This document shows positions 13,490-21,116 of a DNA stretch of 21,116 nucleotides, piece after piece. Position numbers and translations under genes: made by a program. The stretch comes from Pseudomonadota bacterium (lineage in GTDB: Bacteria; Desulfobacterota; Desulfobacteria; Desulfobacterales; Desulfobacteraceae). The notes below the pieces were generated by a model. That model was given only the letters and a program-made list of their open reading frames with translations. It did no database searches and was not told the origin of the DNA. The DNA lies in the NCBI GenBank assembly GCA_018816605.1, contig JAHIVS010000397.1, positions 1 to 21,116 on the forward strand, given 5' to 3'. How positions within the stretch are numbered: position 1 is the stretch's first letter; every line of letters begins with the position of its first letter.

Positions 13490-14584
13490 TTAGGAAAGAT
13501 TATTTTGGGGTTTAATCAGGGGGATAAATTTTAAATTGGCCTTTGGAAAGGCAAATTCATCGATCTGGGAAATGTGGATCCACCGATACTCAATGGGGCC
13601 GTTCAGGGTGACCTTCCCTGAAACATGGGAACAATAAAAGACATCCATTTCAATTTTAAAATGGGTATAGGCATGTTTTATCCGGGTCAGGAAAGAATCA
13701 ATTTTTACCGCAATGCCGGTTTCCTCCCCGATTTCCCGAATGCAGGCAGAGGGGCTGTCCTCTCCCTTTTCACGTTTTCCGCCGGGAAACTCCCACAGCC
13801 CACCCAGAAGGCCGTCAAGCTTTCTTCTGGTAATGAGCAATTGCCCGTTTTTCCGGACAATGCCCACGCAGATGGTATGGGTGGGCACACGTCTGGACTG
13901 GACCCGTAGGGGGAATTGGCCAAGGGTTTGGGTTTTGAGGGCCAGACATTTTTCCAGCAAGGGACAGATGTTGCATTTGGGGTTGGCGGGTGTGCACACA
14001 AGGGCACCCAATTCCATCATCGCCTGGTTAAAGGTGCCGGGATCTTTTTTGGCCACAAGAGAATCTGCCACTGATTGGAAGTGAGTGTGGGCCCCCGGCC
14101 GGTTCACCGGGTGTTCGAGGCAGAACATTCTGGCCAGCACCCGCTTGACATTGCCGTCCACCACGGCATGGCAATGGCCAAAGGCGATACTCTGGACGGC
14201 TGCAGCAATATAATTGCCAACTCCCGGCAGGGCCAGAAACCCGGAGAATTGATTTGGAAGTTCACCGTTAAAATCCTTTGTCACAAGGACGGCGGCCCTG
14301 TGAAGGTTTCTGGCCCGGGCATAATACCCCAGTCCTTCCCAGGCCTTTAAAACAATTTCAAGATCTGCAGCCTCCAGGTCTTTGACCGTGGGAAAAATGG
14401 CCATGAACTTCAGATAATAGGGAATAACGGTTTTAACCTGGGTCTGCTGGAGCATGACTTCAGATACCCAGACGGCATAGGGATCGGCACTTTTCCGCCA
14501 GGGCAGCGATCGGCGGTTGGCCCCATACCAGGCCATAAGTTTTTCTTGGATATACAGGGTCCTTTTACGGGAGAGTTGTTTCAA
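13490..14584 (-). CDS. mutY: MutY adenine DNA glycosylase with intact Nudix box
   Basis: 364 residues from the TTG at 14584. The start was chosen because AAGGAG lies eight bases upstream and the length fits MutY; ATG 14536 is the alternative, while longer forms run deep into the upstream gene. It removes adenine mispaired with 8-oxoguanine. Catalytic E42 is in EVMLQQTQV, the helix-hairpin-helix is LPGVGNYIAAAV (119-130), catalytic D143 is in VVDGNVKR, and the 4Fe-4S ligands are C197-x6-C204-x2-C207-x5-C213. The C-terminal domain (about 235-360) carries a complete Nudix consensus at 269-291 (GX5EX7REUXEEXGU), which classical MutY proteins have lost. The start overlaps the transglutaminase stop by 20 bases, so translation is coupled. 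Confidence 0.9.
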   Translation of the reverse strand: MKQLSRKRTLYIQEKLMAWYGANRRSLPWRKSADPYAVWVSEVMLQQTQVKTVIPYYLKFMAIFPTVKDLEAADLEIVLKAWEGLGYYARARNLHRAAVLVTKDFNGELPNQFSGFLALPGVGNYIAAAVQSIAFGHCHAVVDGNVKRVLARMFCLEHPVNRPGAHTHFQSVADSLVAKKDPGTFNQAMMELGALVCTPANPKCNICPLLEKCLALKTQTLGQFPLRVQSRRVPTHTICVGIVRKNGQLLITRRKLDGLLGGLWEFPGGKREKGEDSPSACIREIGEETGIAVKIDSFLTRIKHAYTHFKIEMDVFYCSHVSGKVTLNGPIEYRWIHISQIDEFAFPKANLKFIPLIKPQNNLS

Positions 14585-16556
14585 TGGGAAGCTCCTTTTG
14601 GGGGGCAGGTTTGGGGTGAAACCGGTGAATACGGGTTTTGAAGTCAGCCAGGGCCGTATGGGGGCAGTTTTTCTGGAATCTAAGCTGCACATAAAGGGCT
14701 GTGATGGCCATGATTTCCGTTTTTAAATCCGGCCTTTTTTCTGAGCAGGCCCTGGCAAAATCCCAGGGGCCCTGGTGGGACTGCCTTGCCAGACCCAGTC
14801 GGCCAAGGCAAAAGCAGAATTCAAAATAGGCCTGCCCCACCGGATCCGGCCTGTCCTTCTTTGGGCGGAGCAGCCATAAAACAATTCCTGAAAATACTGC
14901 CAGAACCCCAAGGGTCACCAGAGAAAGAACCAGGAGGGTGCCGGTAAGTCCTTTCCATTTTTTTATGCCCAGTTTTTCAAGAAAGGCCTTTTGTTCAAAA
15001 TAGGAATATCCGGTAAACCAGGCTTCCCATTTCAGGTTGGCGGCTTCCAGTGCAAATTTTATTTTCCGGGCAAAGGAAAGGGCACCGGCAGACGACCCTG
15101 GGGCTGCGGACGAGCCGTCCGGGTTTGTTCTGATCCTGTCCGGTGCCACGGTCAGGGTGGGATCCACCCGTACCCATCCCCTGTCCGGGTCAAAAAATTC
15201 CACCCAGGCATGGGCGTAGGAATTCCGGATGGTCAAATACCGGCCATAGGGATTGTGTTCCCCCCCCAGGTATCCGCCCACGATTCTGGCCGGAACTCCT
15301 AGGACATTCATCATAAAGGCAAAGGCAGACGCATAGTGCTCGCAATATCCTTTTCTGTGATCAAAAAGAAAATTGTCAACGGGATGGCCTCCGGCCGTTG
15401 GGGGCGTCAGGGTATAGACAAATGGGTTTTCTTTGAAGTAGGCCAGTAAAATCCGGCTTTTATCTGTCGGTGTGTCCGCCTTCCGGGCCAGCCCTAGGGC
15501 CAGGGCTCTGGCCCTAGGGTTCAGGTTTTTTGATGGTGAGATAATGGCTGCGGCCATCTCTTGGGGCAAGCGGTTTTCGGCCACCCATGTTTCACCGGAC
15601 GTTTCCCCTCCAAGGGAGGTGGCCGTGTACCGGATTTTCTGTTTCACCGGGAGGCGGGATTTTAAGACCCCATCTTGGGTAAGGTCGGCCCATGGCGGAC
15701 CCTTGACCGGTCTGTCCAATGCCATGAGCCAGCGGGCGTTATGGGGTTCCAGAACAATGGTGTAGGTATGATTTTCTCCCCTGCGGATGGGCGCCGGGGC
15801 CGCCGGGGCCGACTTTCGGGCTGTCCAGGTTTTTCCGTCAAAGGCCTGGAATACGATGCCACGCCAATAAAGCTGTTCCGCCAATGGCAGTGGCCCGTTA
15901 AATTCTGCCCTGAAAGCCGGGGTCTGGTCCTGTGTCAGCCTGGAAACACTTCCCGGGCTCAGGTGGTCTGAAAAACCACTTCTGCCCAGGGTCTTGTCCT
16001 CAATCCCGAACAAACTTCCCGGAAGCCTGGGAAAAAGCAAAAATAGCAGTGCCATCAGGGGGATGGCCTGGGCCATGATCCTGGCTGCCATGTTCAGACT
16101 TTGTCTGAAAGGGTCCCGGGGGGCATTGACCCGGACAAGGGCCATGGTGGTCACAAATACGCTCAAAAACATGTAGAGCACAATGAACATGGATTCCGAC
16201 CGGAACAGGCTGGTAATGATGATGAAATAGGTCAGGAGCACGGTGATCATCTGGTGGCGGTGGGTGGCCATTTCAAAGGGTTTGATGGCGGCCATGAGGG
16301 CCAGAAGTCCGATAAAGGCATCTGCTCCGATCCGGAAACGATAGGTGAGGAGCAGTCCTGCGATTGCAGCAAAGGTCAGGGCATACCGGACCATGGTTCC
16401 CGGCAGGGGCCATCCTGTTTTCAATTGCACCAGGACATACCCCCACATGACGAGACACCAGGCGTTGATCCACAGAGGCAGTCCGGGTGTATGGGGGGCA
16501 ATGGCCACCACAAGGGCACCAATGACGGGAAGAACATGGGCGGAGTCGGTTTTCAC
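14565..16556 (-). CDS. TgpA-type membrane transglutaminase-like protein
   Basis: 663 residues. The N-terminal part (about 8-175) has several membrane helices of the DUF3488 type. A periplasmic region with the transglutaminase core follows: C405 in GYCEHYA, H449 in SYAHAWVEF and D465 in WVRVDPT form the catalytic triad. One more membrane helix (about 538-563) leads to a C-terminal cytoplasmic helical tail (DUF4129-like). These proteins accompany MoxR and DUF58 genes and are linked to envelope functions; the natural substrate is not established. Start: GTG at 16556 with AAGGAT upstream, overlapping the DUF58 stop by four bases (GTGA), so expression is coupled. The coding sequence contains a striking 12-bp inverted repeat at 15492-15519. 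Confidence 0.9.
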   Translation of the reverse strand: MKTDSAHVLPVIGALVVAIAPHTPGLPLWINAWCLVMWGYVLVQLKTGWPLPGTMVRYALTFAAIAGLLLTYRFRIGADAFIGLLALMAAIKPFEMATHRHQMITVLLTYFIIITSLFRSESMFIVLYMFLSVFVTTMALVRVNAPRDPFRQSLNMAARIMAQAIPLMALLFLLFPRLPGSLFGIEDKTLGRSGFSDHLSPGSVSRLTQDQTPAFRAEFNGPLPLAEQLYWRGIVFQAFDGKTWTARKSAPAAPAPIRRGENHTYTIVLEPHNARWLMALDRPVKGPPWADLTQDGVLKSRLPVKQKIRYTATSLGGETSGETWVAENRLPQEMAAAIISPSKNLNPRARALALGLARKADTPTDKSRILLAYFKENPFVYTLTPPTAGGHPVDNFLFDHRKGYCEHYASAFAFMMNVLGVPARIVGGYLGGEHNPYGRYLTIRNSYAHAWVEFFDPDRGWVRVDPTLTVAPDRIRTNPDGSSAAPGSSAGALSFARKIKFALEAANLKWEAWFTGYSYFEQKAFLEKLGIKKWKGLTGTLLVLSLVTLGVLAVFSGIVLWLLRPKKDRPDPVGQAYFEFCFCLGRLGLARQSHQGPWDFARACSEKRPDLKTEIMAITALYVQLRFQKNCPHTALADFKTRIHRFHPKPAPQKELPIETTLP
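15492..15519. repeat. 12-bp perfect inverted repeat inside the transglutaminase gene
   Basis: CCCTAGGGCCAG (15492-15503) and CTGGCCCTAGGG (15508-15519) are exact complements with the loop GGCT. Each arm also contains the self-palindrome CCCTAGGG, so the site can form nested hairpins. It encodes the alanine/arginine/leucine-rich stretch RARALALGLA (349-358). There is no T-run, so termination is unlikely. Confidence 0.6.
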
Positions 16557-17461
16557 GGAACATCCTTGTGCAAGGGATTTTTTCCCAGAAGATCAAACAA
16601 TGCCAATGCCTTTAAACAAAGGTGCTGATGGGGTTTCCCCCTGGCAGGATTCTTGACAAAGCCGGGTAATTTTAATCCGTATTCCATTTGTTGGCGGTCT
16701 GCCCAAAGGATATTGTGGCAGAGCAAGGAGAGTTTGAACTCCGTGTCTTTGCCCGGCAGGGCATTGAAATCCAGCATCACCAAAGGATTGTCTTTGGCTG
16801 TAAAATCCTTGATAAACAGTCCCCTGCCCCGGGACAAGGCCTTCCAGGAAATCCGGTTGATACTGTGACCGGGCTGGTATTGTTTTAACCCCTGGAAATC
16901 GTCGGGTCCCCGGCGAAAAGTTGTTTGGTTCCCGTCGGGTAAAAAAGTGCCGGAGGCAGATCTGAAGGGGCCCGGCAGGGGATGGGGATAGACAAGGCAG
17001 CCTGTCTGGGCCGGCAGGGTGGCGCGAAAGGTGAACAGTCCAAAGGGATAGCGGCTGGAAAGGGTCAGGAATTCGGGGCGCAGTAGACCCCTTTTGGGGG
17101 CAGGCATCCTCATTTGAAGTGTCATCTGCCGGTCAACGGACACAAAGACAGGTTCCTGTTCGGCCAGGGTAAATGTGACAGACCGGCACCCGGATCCAGG
17201 GGCCGTAATCCGGACGGGAAAAACGGCGGACCGGCCGGCAAAAACAGGTATTGGAGATAAAAAAATCAGATCCATTCCCACCAGATTTCTAATCGAATGG
17301 ACCATGGAGATCAGGGCCATGCCCCCCAGCAGAAAGACAAGAATAAATCCGGCATTGTTGTTGTAGTTGATGGATCCCAGGAGCATGGCAATGAGGATGG
17401 CCATGAACAAAAATCCGTGCTGGGTGGGAAAAATGGACAAATGTTTCCGGTGTAATTTCAT
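16553..17461 (-). CDS. DUF58-domain protein
   Basis: 302 residues from the ATG at 17461. Two membrane helices (about 17-33 and 37-56) precede a beta-rich region, and the DUF58 signature lies at 187-220 (DDFQGLKQYQPGHSINRISWKALSR...LFIKDF). DUF58 proteins contain a degenerate von Willebrand A-like fold and partner with MoxR ATPases; the molecular role is unknown. The reading frame is open further upstream to 17647, but that part overlaps the MoxR gene and lacks family features. The chosen ATG has AAGAG upstream and starts a plausible membrane protein. It lies 40 bases after MoxR and overlaps the transglutaminase start by four bases. Confidence 0.88.
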   Translation of the reverse strand: MKLHRKHLSIFPTQHGFLFMAILIAMLLGSINYNNNAGFILVFLLGGMALISMVHSIRNLVGMDLIFLSPIPVFAGRSAVFPVRITAPGSGCRSVTFTLAEQEPVFVSVDRQMTLQMRMPAPKRGLLRPEFLTLSSRYPFGLFTFRATLPAQTGCLVYPHPLPGPFRSASGTFLPDGNQTTFRRGPDDFQGLKQYQPGHSINRISWKALSRGRGLFIKDFTAKDNPLVMLDFNALPGKDTEFKLSLLCHNILWADRQQMEYGLKLPGFVKNPARGKPHQHLCLKALALFDLLGKNPLHKDVP

Positions 17462-17501
17462 ACAGGCTCTTTTGTTTATGGTTGGGCAAGGCCGGTGGCT
17501 G

Positions 17502-18422
17502 TCAGACGGGGACCGGCACTTTCCGGAGCATTTCCGCCAGCCTGTCTTTGGGAATTCCCCCAAGGTCCCGGCGATACCTGAGTCGATGGCCGGCCACCCA
17601 GGGCAGTATGTGCTGGAGGTCTTCGGGCAGGGTGTGATCCCTGCCATGGAGAAAGGCCCAGGCCCTGGAGGCCCGCAGCAGGGACAGGCCGGCCCGGGGG
17701 GAGAGCCCGATCTGGAAATCAGCGGAGGTCCGGGTGAATTCCAGAAGATCCTGGAGATAGGCCAGGAAGGTGTCTGAAGAATGGACCCGGTCTATCCGGG
17801 CCTGGATACCAAGAACATCCTTCTGGGCCATGCAGCAGTCAAGTTCAGCCATGGCCCGGTCTGCGCCTTCTCCTTTGAGGATTTTTTTTTCCGCTGCCCG
17901 GTCCGGGTACCCCAGCTCGATGCGCATGAGGAACCGGTCCATTTGCGATTCGGGCAGCAAAAAGGTGCCGGCCTGCTCCAGCGGATTCTGGGTGGCGATG
18001 ACAAAAAAAGGGTTTTCCAGGGGCCGGGTCTGGCCCTCAAAGGTAACCTGTCCTTCTTCCATGGCCTCCAGCAGTGCGCTCTGGCTTTTCGGGGTGGCCC
18101 GGTTGATCTCATCGGCCAGAAAGACCTGGGTAAATATGGGCCCTGCATGGAAGCGGAACTTACCTGTGTTCTGATCAAAGACAGACATGCCCAGGATATC
18201 CCCGGGCAAAAGATCTGCCGTGAACTGCATTCGCTGGAATTTTAACCCCATGCATTTGGCCAATACCTTGGCCAGGGTGGTTTTGCCAATGCCGGGAAAG
18301 TCTTCGATCAACAAATGACCCCTGGCAAAAAAACAGGTCAGGGCCAGTCGGATCTGGGGTTTTTTCCCCAGAACCACACTGGAAATCCGGTTCACCATAT
18401 CCTCAAATTCCCGGGTCATCAT
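17502..18422 (-). CDS. MoxR-family AAA+ ATPase
   Basis: 306 residues, the usual MoxR length. Walker A is EDFPGIGKTT at 40-49, Walker B VFLADEINRA at 100-109, sensor 1 lies in IATQNPLEQAG (142-152), with PESQMDRF at 157-164 and the arginine-rich lid region ending RYRRDLGGIPKDRL. MoxR ATPases act as chaperones for assembly or activation of protein complexes, often with von Willebrand A proteins; here the DUF58 gene downstream is the expected partner. The start ATG at 18422 (a second ATG follows) lies six bases after the aminopeptidase stop, with AGGA upstream overlapping that stop. Confidence 0.92.
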   Translation of the reverse strand: MMTREFEDMVNRISSVVLGKKPQIRLALTCFFARGHLLIEDFPGIGKTTLAKVLAKCMGLKFQRMQFTADLLPGDILGMSVFDQNTGKFRFHAGPIFTQVFLADEINRATPKSQSALLEAMEEGQVTFEGQTRPLENPFFVIATQNPLEQAGTFLLPESQMDRFLMRIELGYPDRAAEKKILKGEGADRAMAELDCCMAQKDVLGIQARIDRVHSSDTFLAYLQDLLEFTRTSADFQIGLSPRAGLSLLRASRAWAFLHGRDHTLPEDLQHILPWVAGHRLRYRRDLGGIPKDRLAEMLRKVPVPV

Positions 18423-18428
18423 GGGCGC

Positions 18429-19970
18429 TTATTCCTGTTTTAATTTTCCTATTGTCCAGTTTTTGATCAGGGTAAGAAAGGTTCTGACCCCGATGCCGGA
18501 AGGTCCCTTGGGAATATAGGATTTTTCCGTAAAATCCCAGGCTGTGCCGGCGATATCCAGATGGGCCCAGGGGGTTTTGCCCACAAAATTGGACAGATAG
18601 GCTGCCGCCGTAATGGTTCCTCCGGGCTTGCCCCCGATGTTTTTAATATCCGCCACCTTGGATTCGATCTGTTTTTTATAATGTTTGTTCAAGGGCAGTC
18701 GCCACAGGGGCTCTCCCGCCTGCTTGCCGGCCTCCTCCAGGGATTTTGCCAGGGCATCGTTGTTGGAGATCAGTCCCGAGTAGTGATGGCCCAGTCCGAT
18801 GATAACAGCGCCCGTGAGGGTGGCCACATCCACCACGCAATCCGGGGCATATGTTTTAATCCCATAGGCCAGGGCATCGCCTAAAATCATCCGGCCTTCG
18901 GCATCGGTGTTGACAATTTCGGAGGTCACCTGGTTAAAGTGACGGATGATGTCTCCGGGCCTTACGGCAGAACCGCTGGGCATATTGTCCGTGGCCGGGA
19001 TAATGGCCACCACTCCAATTTGGGGTTTTTCTTCTCCCACCGCCTGCATGGCGGCAAGCACGGCTGCCCCCCCGGCCATGTCATATTTCATTTCTTCCAT
19101 GCCTGCGGAAGGCTTCAGGCTGATGCCGCCGGAATCAAAGGTAATCCCCTTGCCCACCAGCAGCAGGGTCTCTGATTTTTTTTCCGGCTGATATTCCAGA
19201 ATGACCATCCGGGGCGGAATGGCAGATCCCTGGTTTACGGCAAGAATCCCGCCCATGCCCAATTTTTCCATCTCTTTTTTCTCAATACACCGGTAATTGA
19301 GCCCATGGGTTTTGGCAAGAACCTTGGCAAAGGCTGCAAAATCAGCCGATGTCCAGCCGTTTCCCGGCTCATGGGCCATGTCCCGTGCAGCACAGACAGC
19401 CTGGGCCCAGATTTTGCCCTGGGTTACGCCTTTGCGGACAGATTGGACAGAAGATTTGCAGGCAAACTTAATGGCCCCAAGTCCGGGATAGTCGGTATCC
19501 TTCCGGGTGATTTGTTTGTATTTCACAAATCTGTAATCCCCCAGCAAAAGTCCTTCAGCAAGGGATTTGGCGACCTGTTCCGGTCCCGGAATATCCAGGG
19601 CGGGCAGGCAGAGTACCATCTCTTTGGCCCGGATTTTTTCGCAGGCGCAGGCCAGGTGCCCCCCGGCTTCCCGGAGGCTGTCGCAGACCATGGCCGTGTC
19701 TTTTTCCGATTGGATTTCACCAAGACCCAGGATCAGGATTCTTTTGGCAGCGGCCTGTTTTTTCTTTGTACCGGTCGCAGGGTAATAAAAGAGCTGCTCT
19801 CCCTCCTTTGCCTTAAAATCCCCCAGGTCAAAGGCCTTTTTTACCGGGTCCATGATGGCCGCATCGCAAAGGGGAGTCTTGTCTTTAATCTGAATTGCCA
19901 GATAGACCAGAAGGTCTGTTTCAAAGGAATCAACGGGTTTGTCTGTGGTGGTCACACGGGTTGTCTTCAT
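18429..19970 (-). CDS. pepA: Leucyl aminopeptidase (M17 family)
   Basis: 513 residues. The C-terminal catalytic domain (about 180-510) has every M17 active-site residue at the spacing of the bovine lens enzyme: metal ligands K274, D279, D297, D356 and E358, and catalytic K286 and R360, in the signature NTDAEGRMILGDAL. It should be a hexameric, two-metal cytoplasmic peptidase that removes N-terminal residues from peptides. Start: ATG 19970 has GGAAGG eight bases upstream; the GTG three codons earlier is nearly on top of that site and was rejected. It is followed at six bases by the MoxR gene, so it may head that operon. A weak promoter is possible at 20055-20027. Confidence 0.92.
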   Translation of the reverse strand: MKTTRVTTTDKPVDSFETDLLVYLAIQIKDKTPLCDAAIMDPVKKAFDLGDFKAKEGEQLFYYPATGTKKKQAAAKRILILGLGEIQSEKDTAMVCDSLREAGGHLACACEKIRAKEMVLCLPALDIPGPEQVAKSLAEGLLLGDYRFVKYKQITRKDTDYPGLGAIKFACKSSVQSVRKGVTQGKIWAQAVCAARDMAHEPGNGWTSADFAAFAKVLAKTHGLNYRCIEKKEMEKLGMGGILAVNQGSAIPPRMVILEYQPEKKSETLLLVGKGITFDSGGISLKPSAGMEEMKYDMAGGAAVLAAMQAVGEEKPQIGVVAIIPATDNMPSGSAVRPGDIIRHFNQVTSEIVNTDAEGRMILGDALAYGIKTYAPDCVVDVATLTGAVIIGLGHHYSGLISNNDALAKSLEEAGKQAGEPLWRLPLNKHYKKQIESKVADIKNIGGKPGGTITAAAYLSNFVGKTPWAHLDIAGTAWDFTEKSYIPKGPSGIGVRTFLTLIKNWTIGKLKQE

Positions 19971-20026
19971 TGGGGTCACCTTCCATATGAGTGGGAAATA
20001 TTAATGGTTGCATATCCGATGTATTA

Positions 20027-20055
20027 AAATTAACACGAATCTTGGGTTATGTAAA
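20027..20055 (-). promoter_or_regulatory. Possible promoter for pepA
   Basis: On the minus strand TTTACA (20055-20050), a 17-base spacer and TAATTT (20032-20027) lie about 57 bases upstream of the aminopeptidase start in an AT-rich gap. The -35 is good, the -10 weak. Confidence 0.3.
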
Positions 20056-20144
20056 AGAATTTAGAGTGTTGACGCTTTATGGAGGGGGCCTGCCACCCTC
20101 ACTTCTTAAGACCTTCGACCCGGAGGCACCAGGCCTGGAAACCC

Positions 20145-21116
20145 CTAAATCGGGAGTTTGATAATAAAGGAGGTTCCCTTGTCCGGGGAGGATTCAACGG
20201 TCAGTCGTCCGTTATGGTTTTCCGTTATGATGAAATAGGAGACAGACAACCCAAGTCCGGTTCCAATGCCCACTTCCTTGGTGGTGAAAAAGGGTTCGAA
20301 AATTCGTTTTCGAATCTCTTCGGGGATACTGGGGCCATTGTTCCATATTTCAACTGCCGCCATGTTCCCTTCCAGAAAATATCGGATAACAAACTTGGGA
20401 AAGGCCACTTTGGCCTCGGACATGGCCTCGGCCCCATTTTTCAGGATATTAAACAATACCTGCTGGATTTTGGTTTTCTCGCAGGGGATGGGCGGCAGAT
20501 CATCCTCGGTTTTCCGGAGAATCTCCATGGTGCGCAGGTCATATTTTTTTTTCAGGTTGTAGTCATTTCTTACAAGGTCCAGGGTGGCTTCCACCATATC
20601 GTGCAGGGAATGGCTGGACCTCCGGCTGTCGTTTTTACGGCTGAATGACAGCATATTGTCAACGATTTTTGCGGCCCGTTTTCCCGAAGAGACCATCTGG
20701 TCCATCATGTGGAAAATGCCCCTGTCTTCCATGTAGTTTTGGATAAGATCCAGGGATATCCCCTGTTTTTCAGCTGCCTTGATATTGGCGGGCAAGGGTT
20801 TGGACAGGCGGTTCCGGATGACCTGGGCGTTCTGGAGGATGCCGGCCAGGGGGTTGTTGATTTCATGGGCCATGCCGGCAGCAAGACCGCCCACGGATAT
20901 CATTTTTTCAGACTGGACCATCATTTCCTCAATCTTTATGCGCTTGCTGATGTCATCCACCCGGATGACCGCCCCCGGGGTATTCCCCGCTAGGATGGGA
21001 TAAATGATAATATCGGTCACAAATTTGTTGGTCTCAATGACCAGGGGCATCTTTTCCTTCCTTTGCACCTGCTGGTTTTTAATGGCCGAAAAAATATCGG
21101 GGAGAATCCCGGCCAG
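20145..21116 (-). CDS. PAS-linked sensor histidine kinase, N-terminus off the right edge
   Basis: The frame is open from the stop at 20145 to the window edge (323 visible residues), so the 5' end is missing. The first ~55 residues resemble the end of a PAS domain (IETNKFVTDIIIYPI...GAVIRVDDISKRIKIEE). Then come the dimerisation and phosphoacceptor helix with GMAHEINNPLAG (phosphorylated histidine in AHE), the N-box QQVLFNILKNGAEAM, the G1 box NNGPSIPEE, the F-box FEPFFTTK and the G2 box GTGLGLSVSYFI. It is a complete kinase core that would phosphorylate a response regulator not found in the window. A GTG in frame at 21068 is unlikely to be the start because PAS-like sequence continues upstream. 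It lies about 175 bases before the aminopeptidase gene. Confidence 0.88.
   Translation of the reverse strand: MAGILPDIFSAIKNQQVQRKEKMPLVIETNKFVTDIIIYPILAGNTPGAVIRVDDISKRIKIEEMMVQSEKMISVGGLAAGMAHEINNPLAGILQNAQVIRNRLSKPLPANIKAAEKQGISLDLIQNYMEDRGIFHMMDQMVSSGKRAAKIVDNMLSFSRKNDSRRSSHSLHDMVEATLDLVRNDYNLKKKYDLRTMEILRKTEDDLPPIPCEKTKIQQVLFNILKNGAEAMSEAKVAFPKFVIRYFLEGNMAAVEIWNNGPSIPEEIRKRIFEPFFTTKEVGIGTGLGLSVSYFIITENHNGRLTVESSPDKGTSFIIKLPI

Noticed and set aside
13483..13512. Possible terminator after mutY (AAGCCCCA pairing with TGGGGTTT)
   Set aside because: The stem contains a wobble pair, the loop is long (over 10 bases) and it overlaps the last codons; no convincing T-run follows on the minus strand.
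13252..13515. Open plus-strand frames of about 87-101 codons between the sigma and mutY genes
   Set aside because: They overlap neighbouring genes on the other strand, show no recognisable domain, and have unlikely composition. Treated as intergenic; I see no clear promoter, terminator or gene in 13229-13489.
17462..17647. N-terminal extension of the DUF58 frame
   Set aside because: It overlaps the MoxR gene, lacks family similarity and is followed by a better-supported ATG at 17461.
20070..20140. Short inverted repeats (GAGGG/CCCTC and CCAGGCCTGG) after the histidine kinase gene
   Set aside because: The stems are short and no T-run follows, so neither a terminator nor a mobile repeat is supported.

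Overview
The window looks like chromosome from a strictly anaerobic, probably sulfate-reducing member of the Desulfobacterota, most likely a Desulfobacterales relative. This is inferred from a c-type multiheme cytochrome with a CX4CH heme site, a CoA-transferase/GNAT fusion protein, a YcaO-TPR protein next to a MOSC protein, abundant c-di-GMP signalling genes and moderate GC. No 16S or other phylogenetic marker is present. I see no tRNA, rRNA, CRISPR array, insertion sequence or phage gene. Gene density is high, and no gene-free stretch exceeds 300 bases; the longest are about 255-260 bases (13229-13489) and about 200 bases (1711-1911).

Left part (1-5150). A cytochrome c gene runs off the left edge on the minus strand and is divergent from an RlmN/Cfr-like radical SAM methyltransferase. 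After a 200-base leader with a perfect 17-bp palindrome come a GGDEF diguanylate cyclase, an AAA+/Fis regulator of the sigma-54 activator type whose GAFTGA loop is replaced by GVATGV, and a second GGDEF protein. The first two share a similar N-terminal helical module, which suggests they act in one signalling unit.

Middle (5147-9638). On the minus strand lies a likely operon: an acetyl-CoA hydrolase/transferase-type protein fused to a GNAT acetyltransferase, a GhrA-like 2-hydroxyacid dehydrogenase and a LysE/RhtB exporter. It is divergent from an EamA/DMT transporter. Both convergent junctions (5147-5150 and 9638-9642) have essentially no spacer. A strong terminator hairpin sits inside the 3' end of the EamA coding sequence.

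Right part (9642-21116), all minus strand. Read in transcription order, it holds a PAS/histidine kinase that runs off the right edge, then leucyl aminopeptidase, MoxR ATPase, a DUF58 protein, a TgpA-type transglutaminase and MutY, with the last genes tightly coupled. Next come an ECF sigma factor overlapping its zinc-binding anti-sigma gene, which appears frameshifted, and then, from a good sigma-70-type promoter, a MOSC protein and a YcaO-TPR protein.

The best candidates for something under-described are the MOSC/YcaO-TPR pair, the CoA-transferase/GNAT fusion with an apparently lost catalytic glutamate, the paired cyclase/AAA+ regulator with a shared sensor module, and a MutY that keeps a complete Nudix box.
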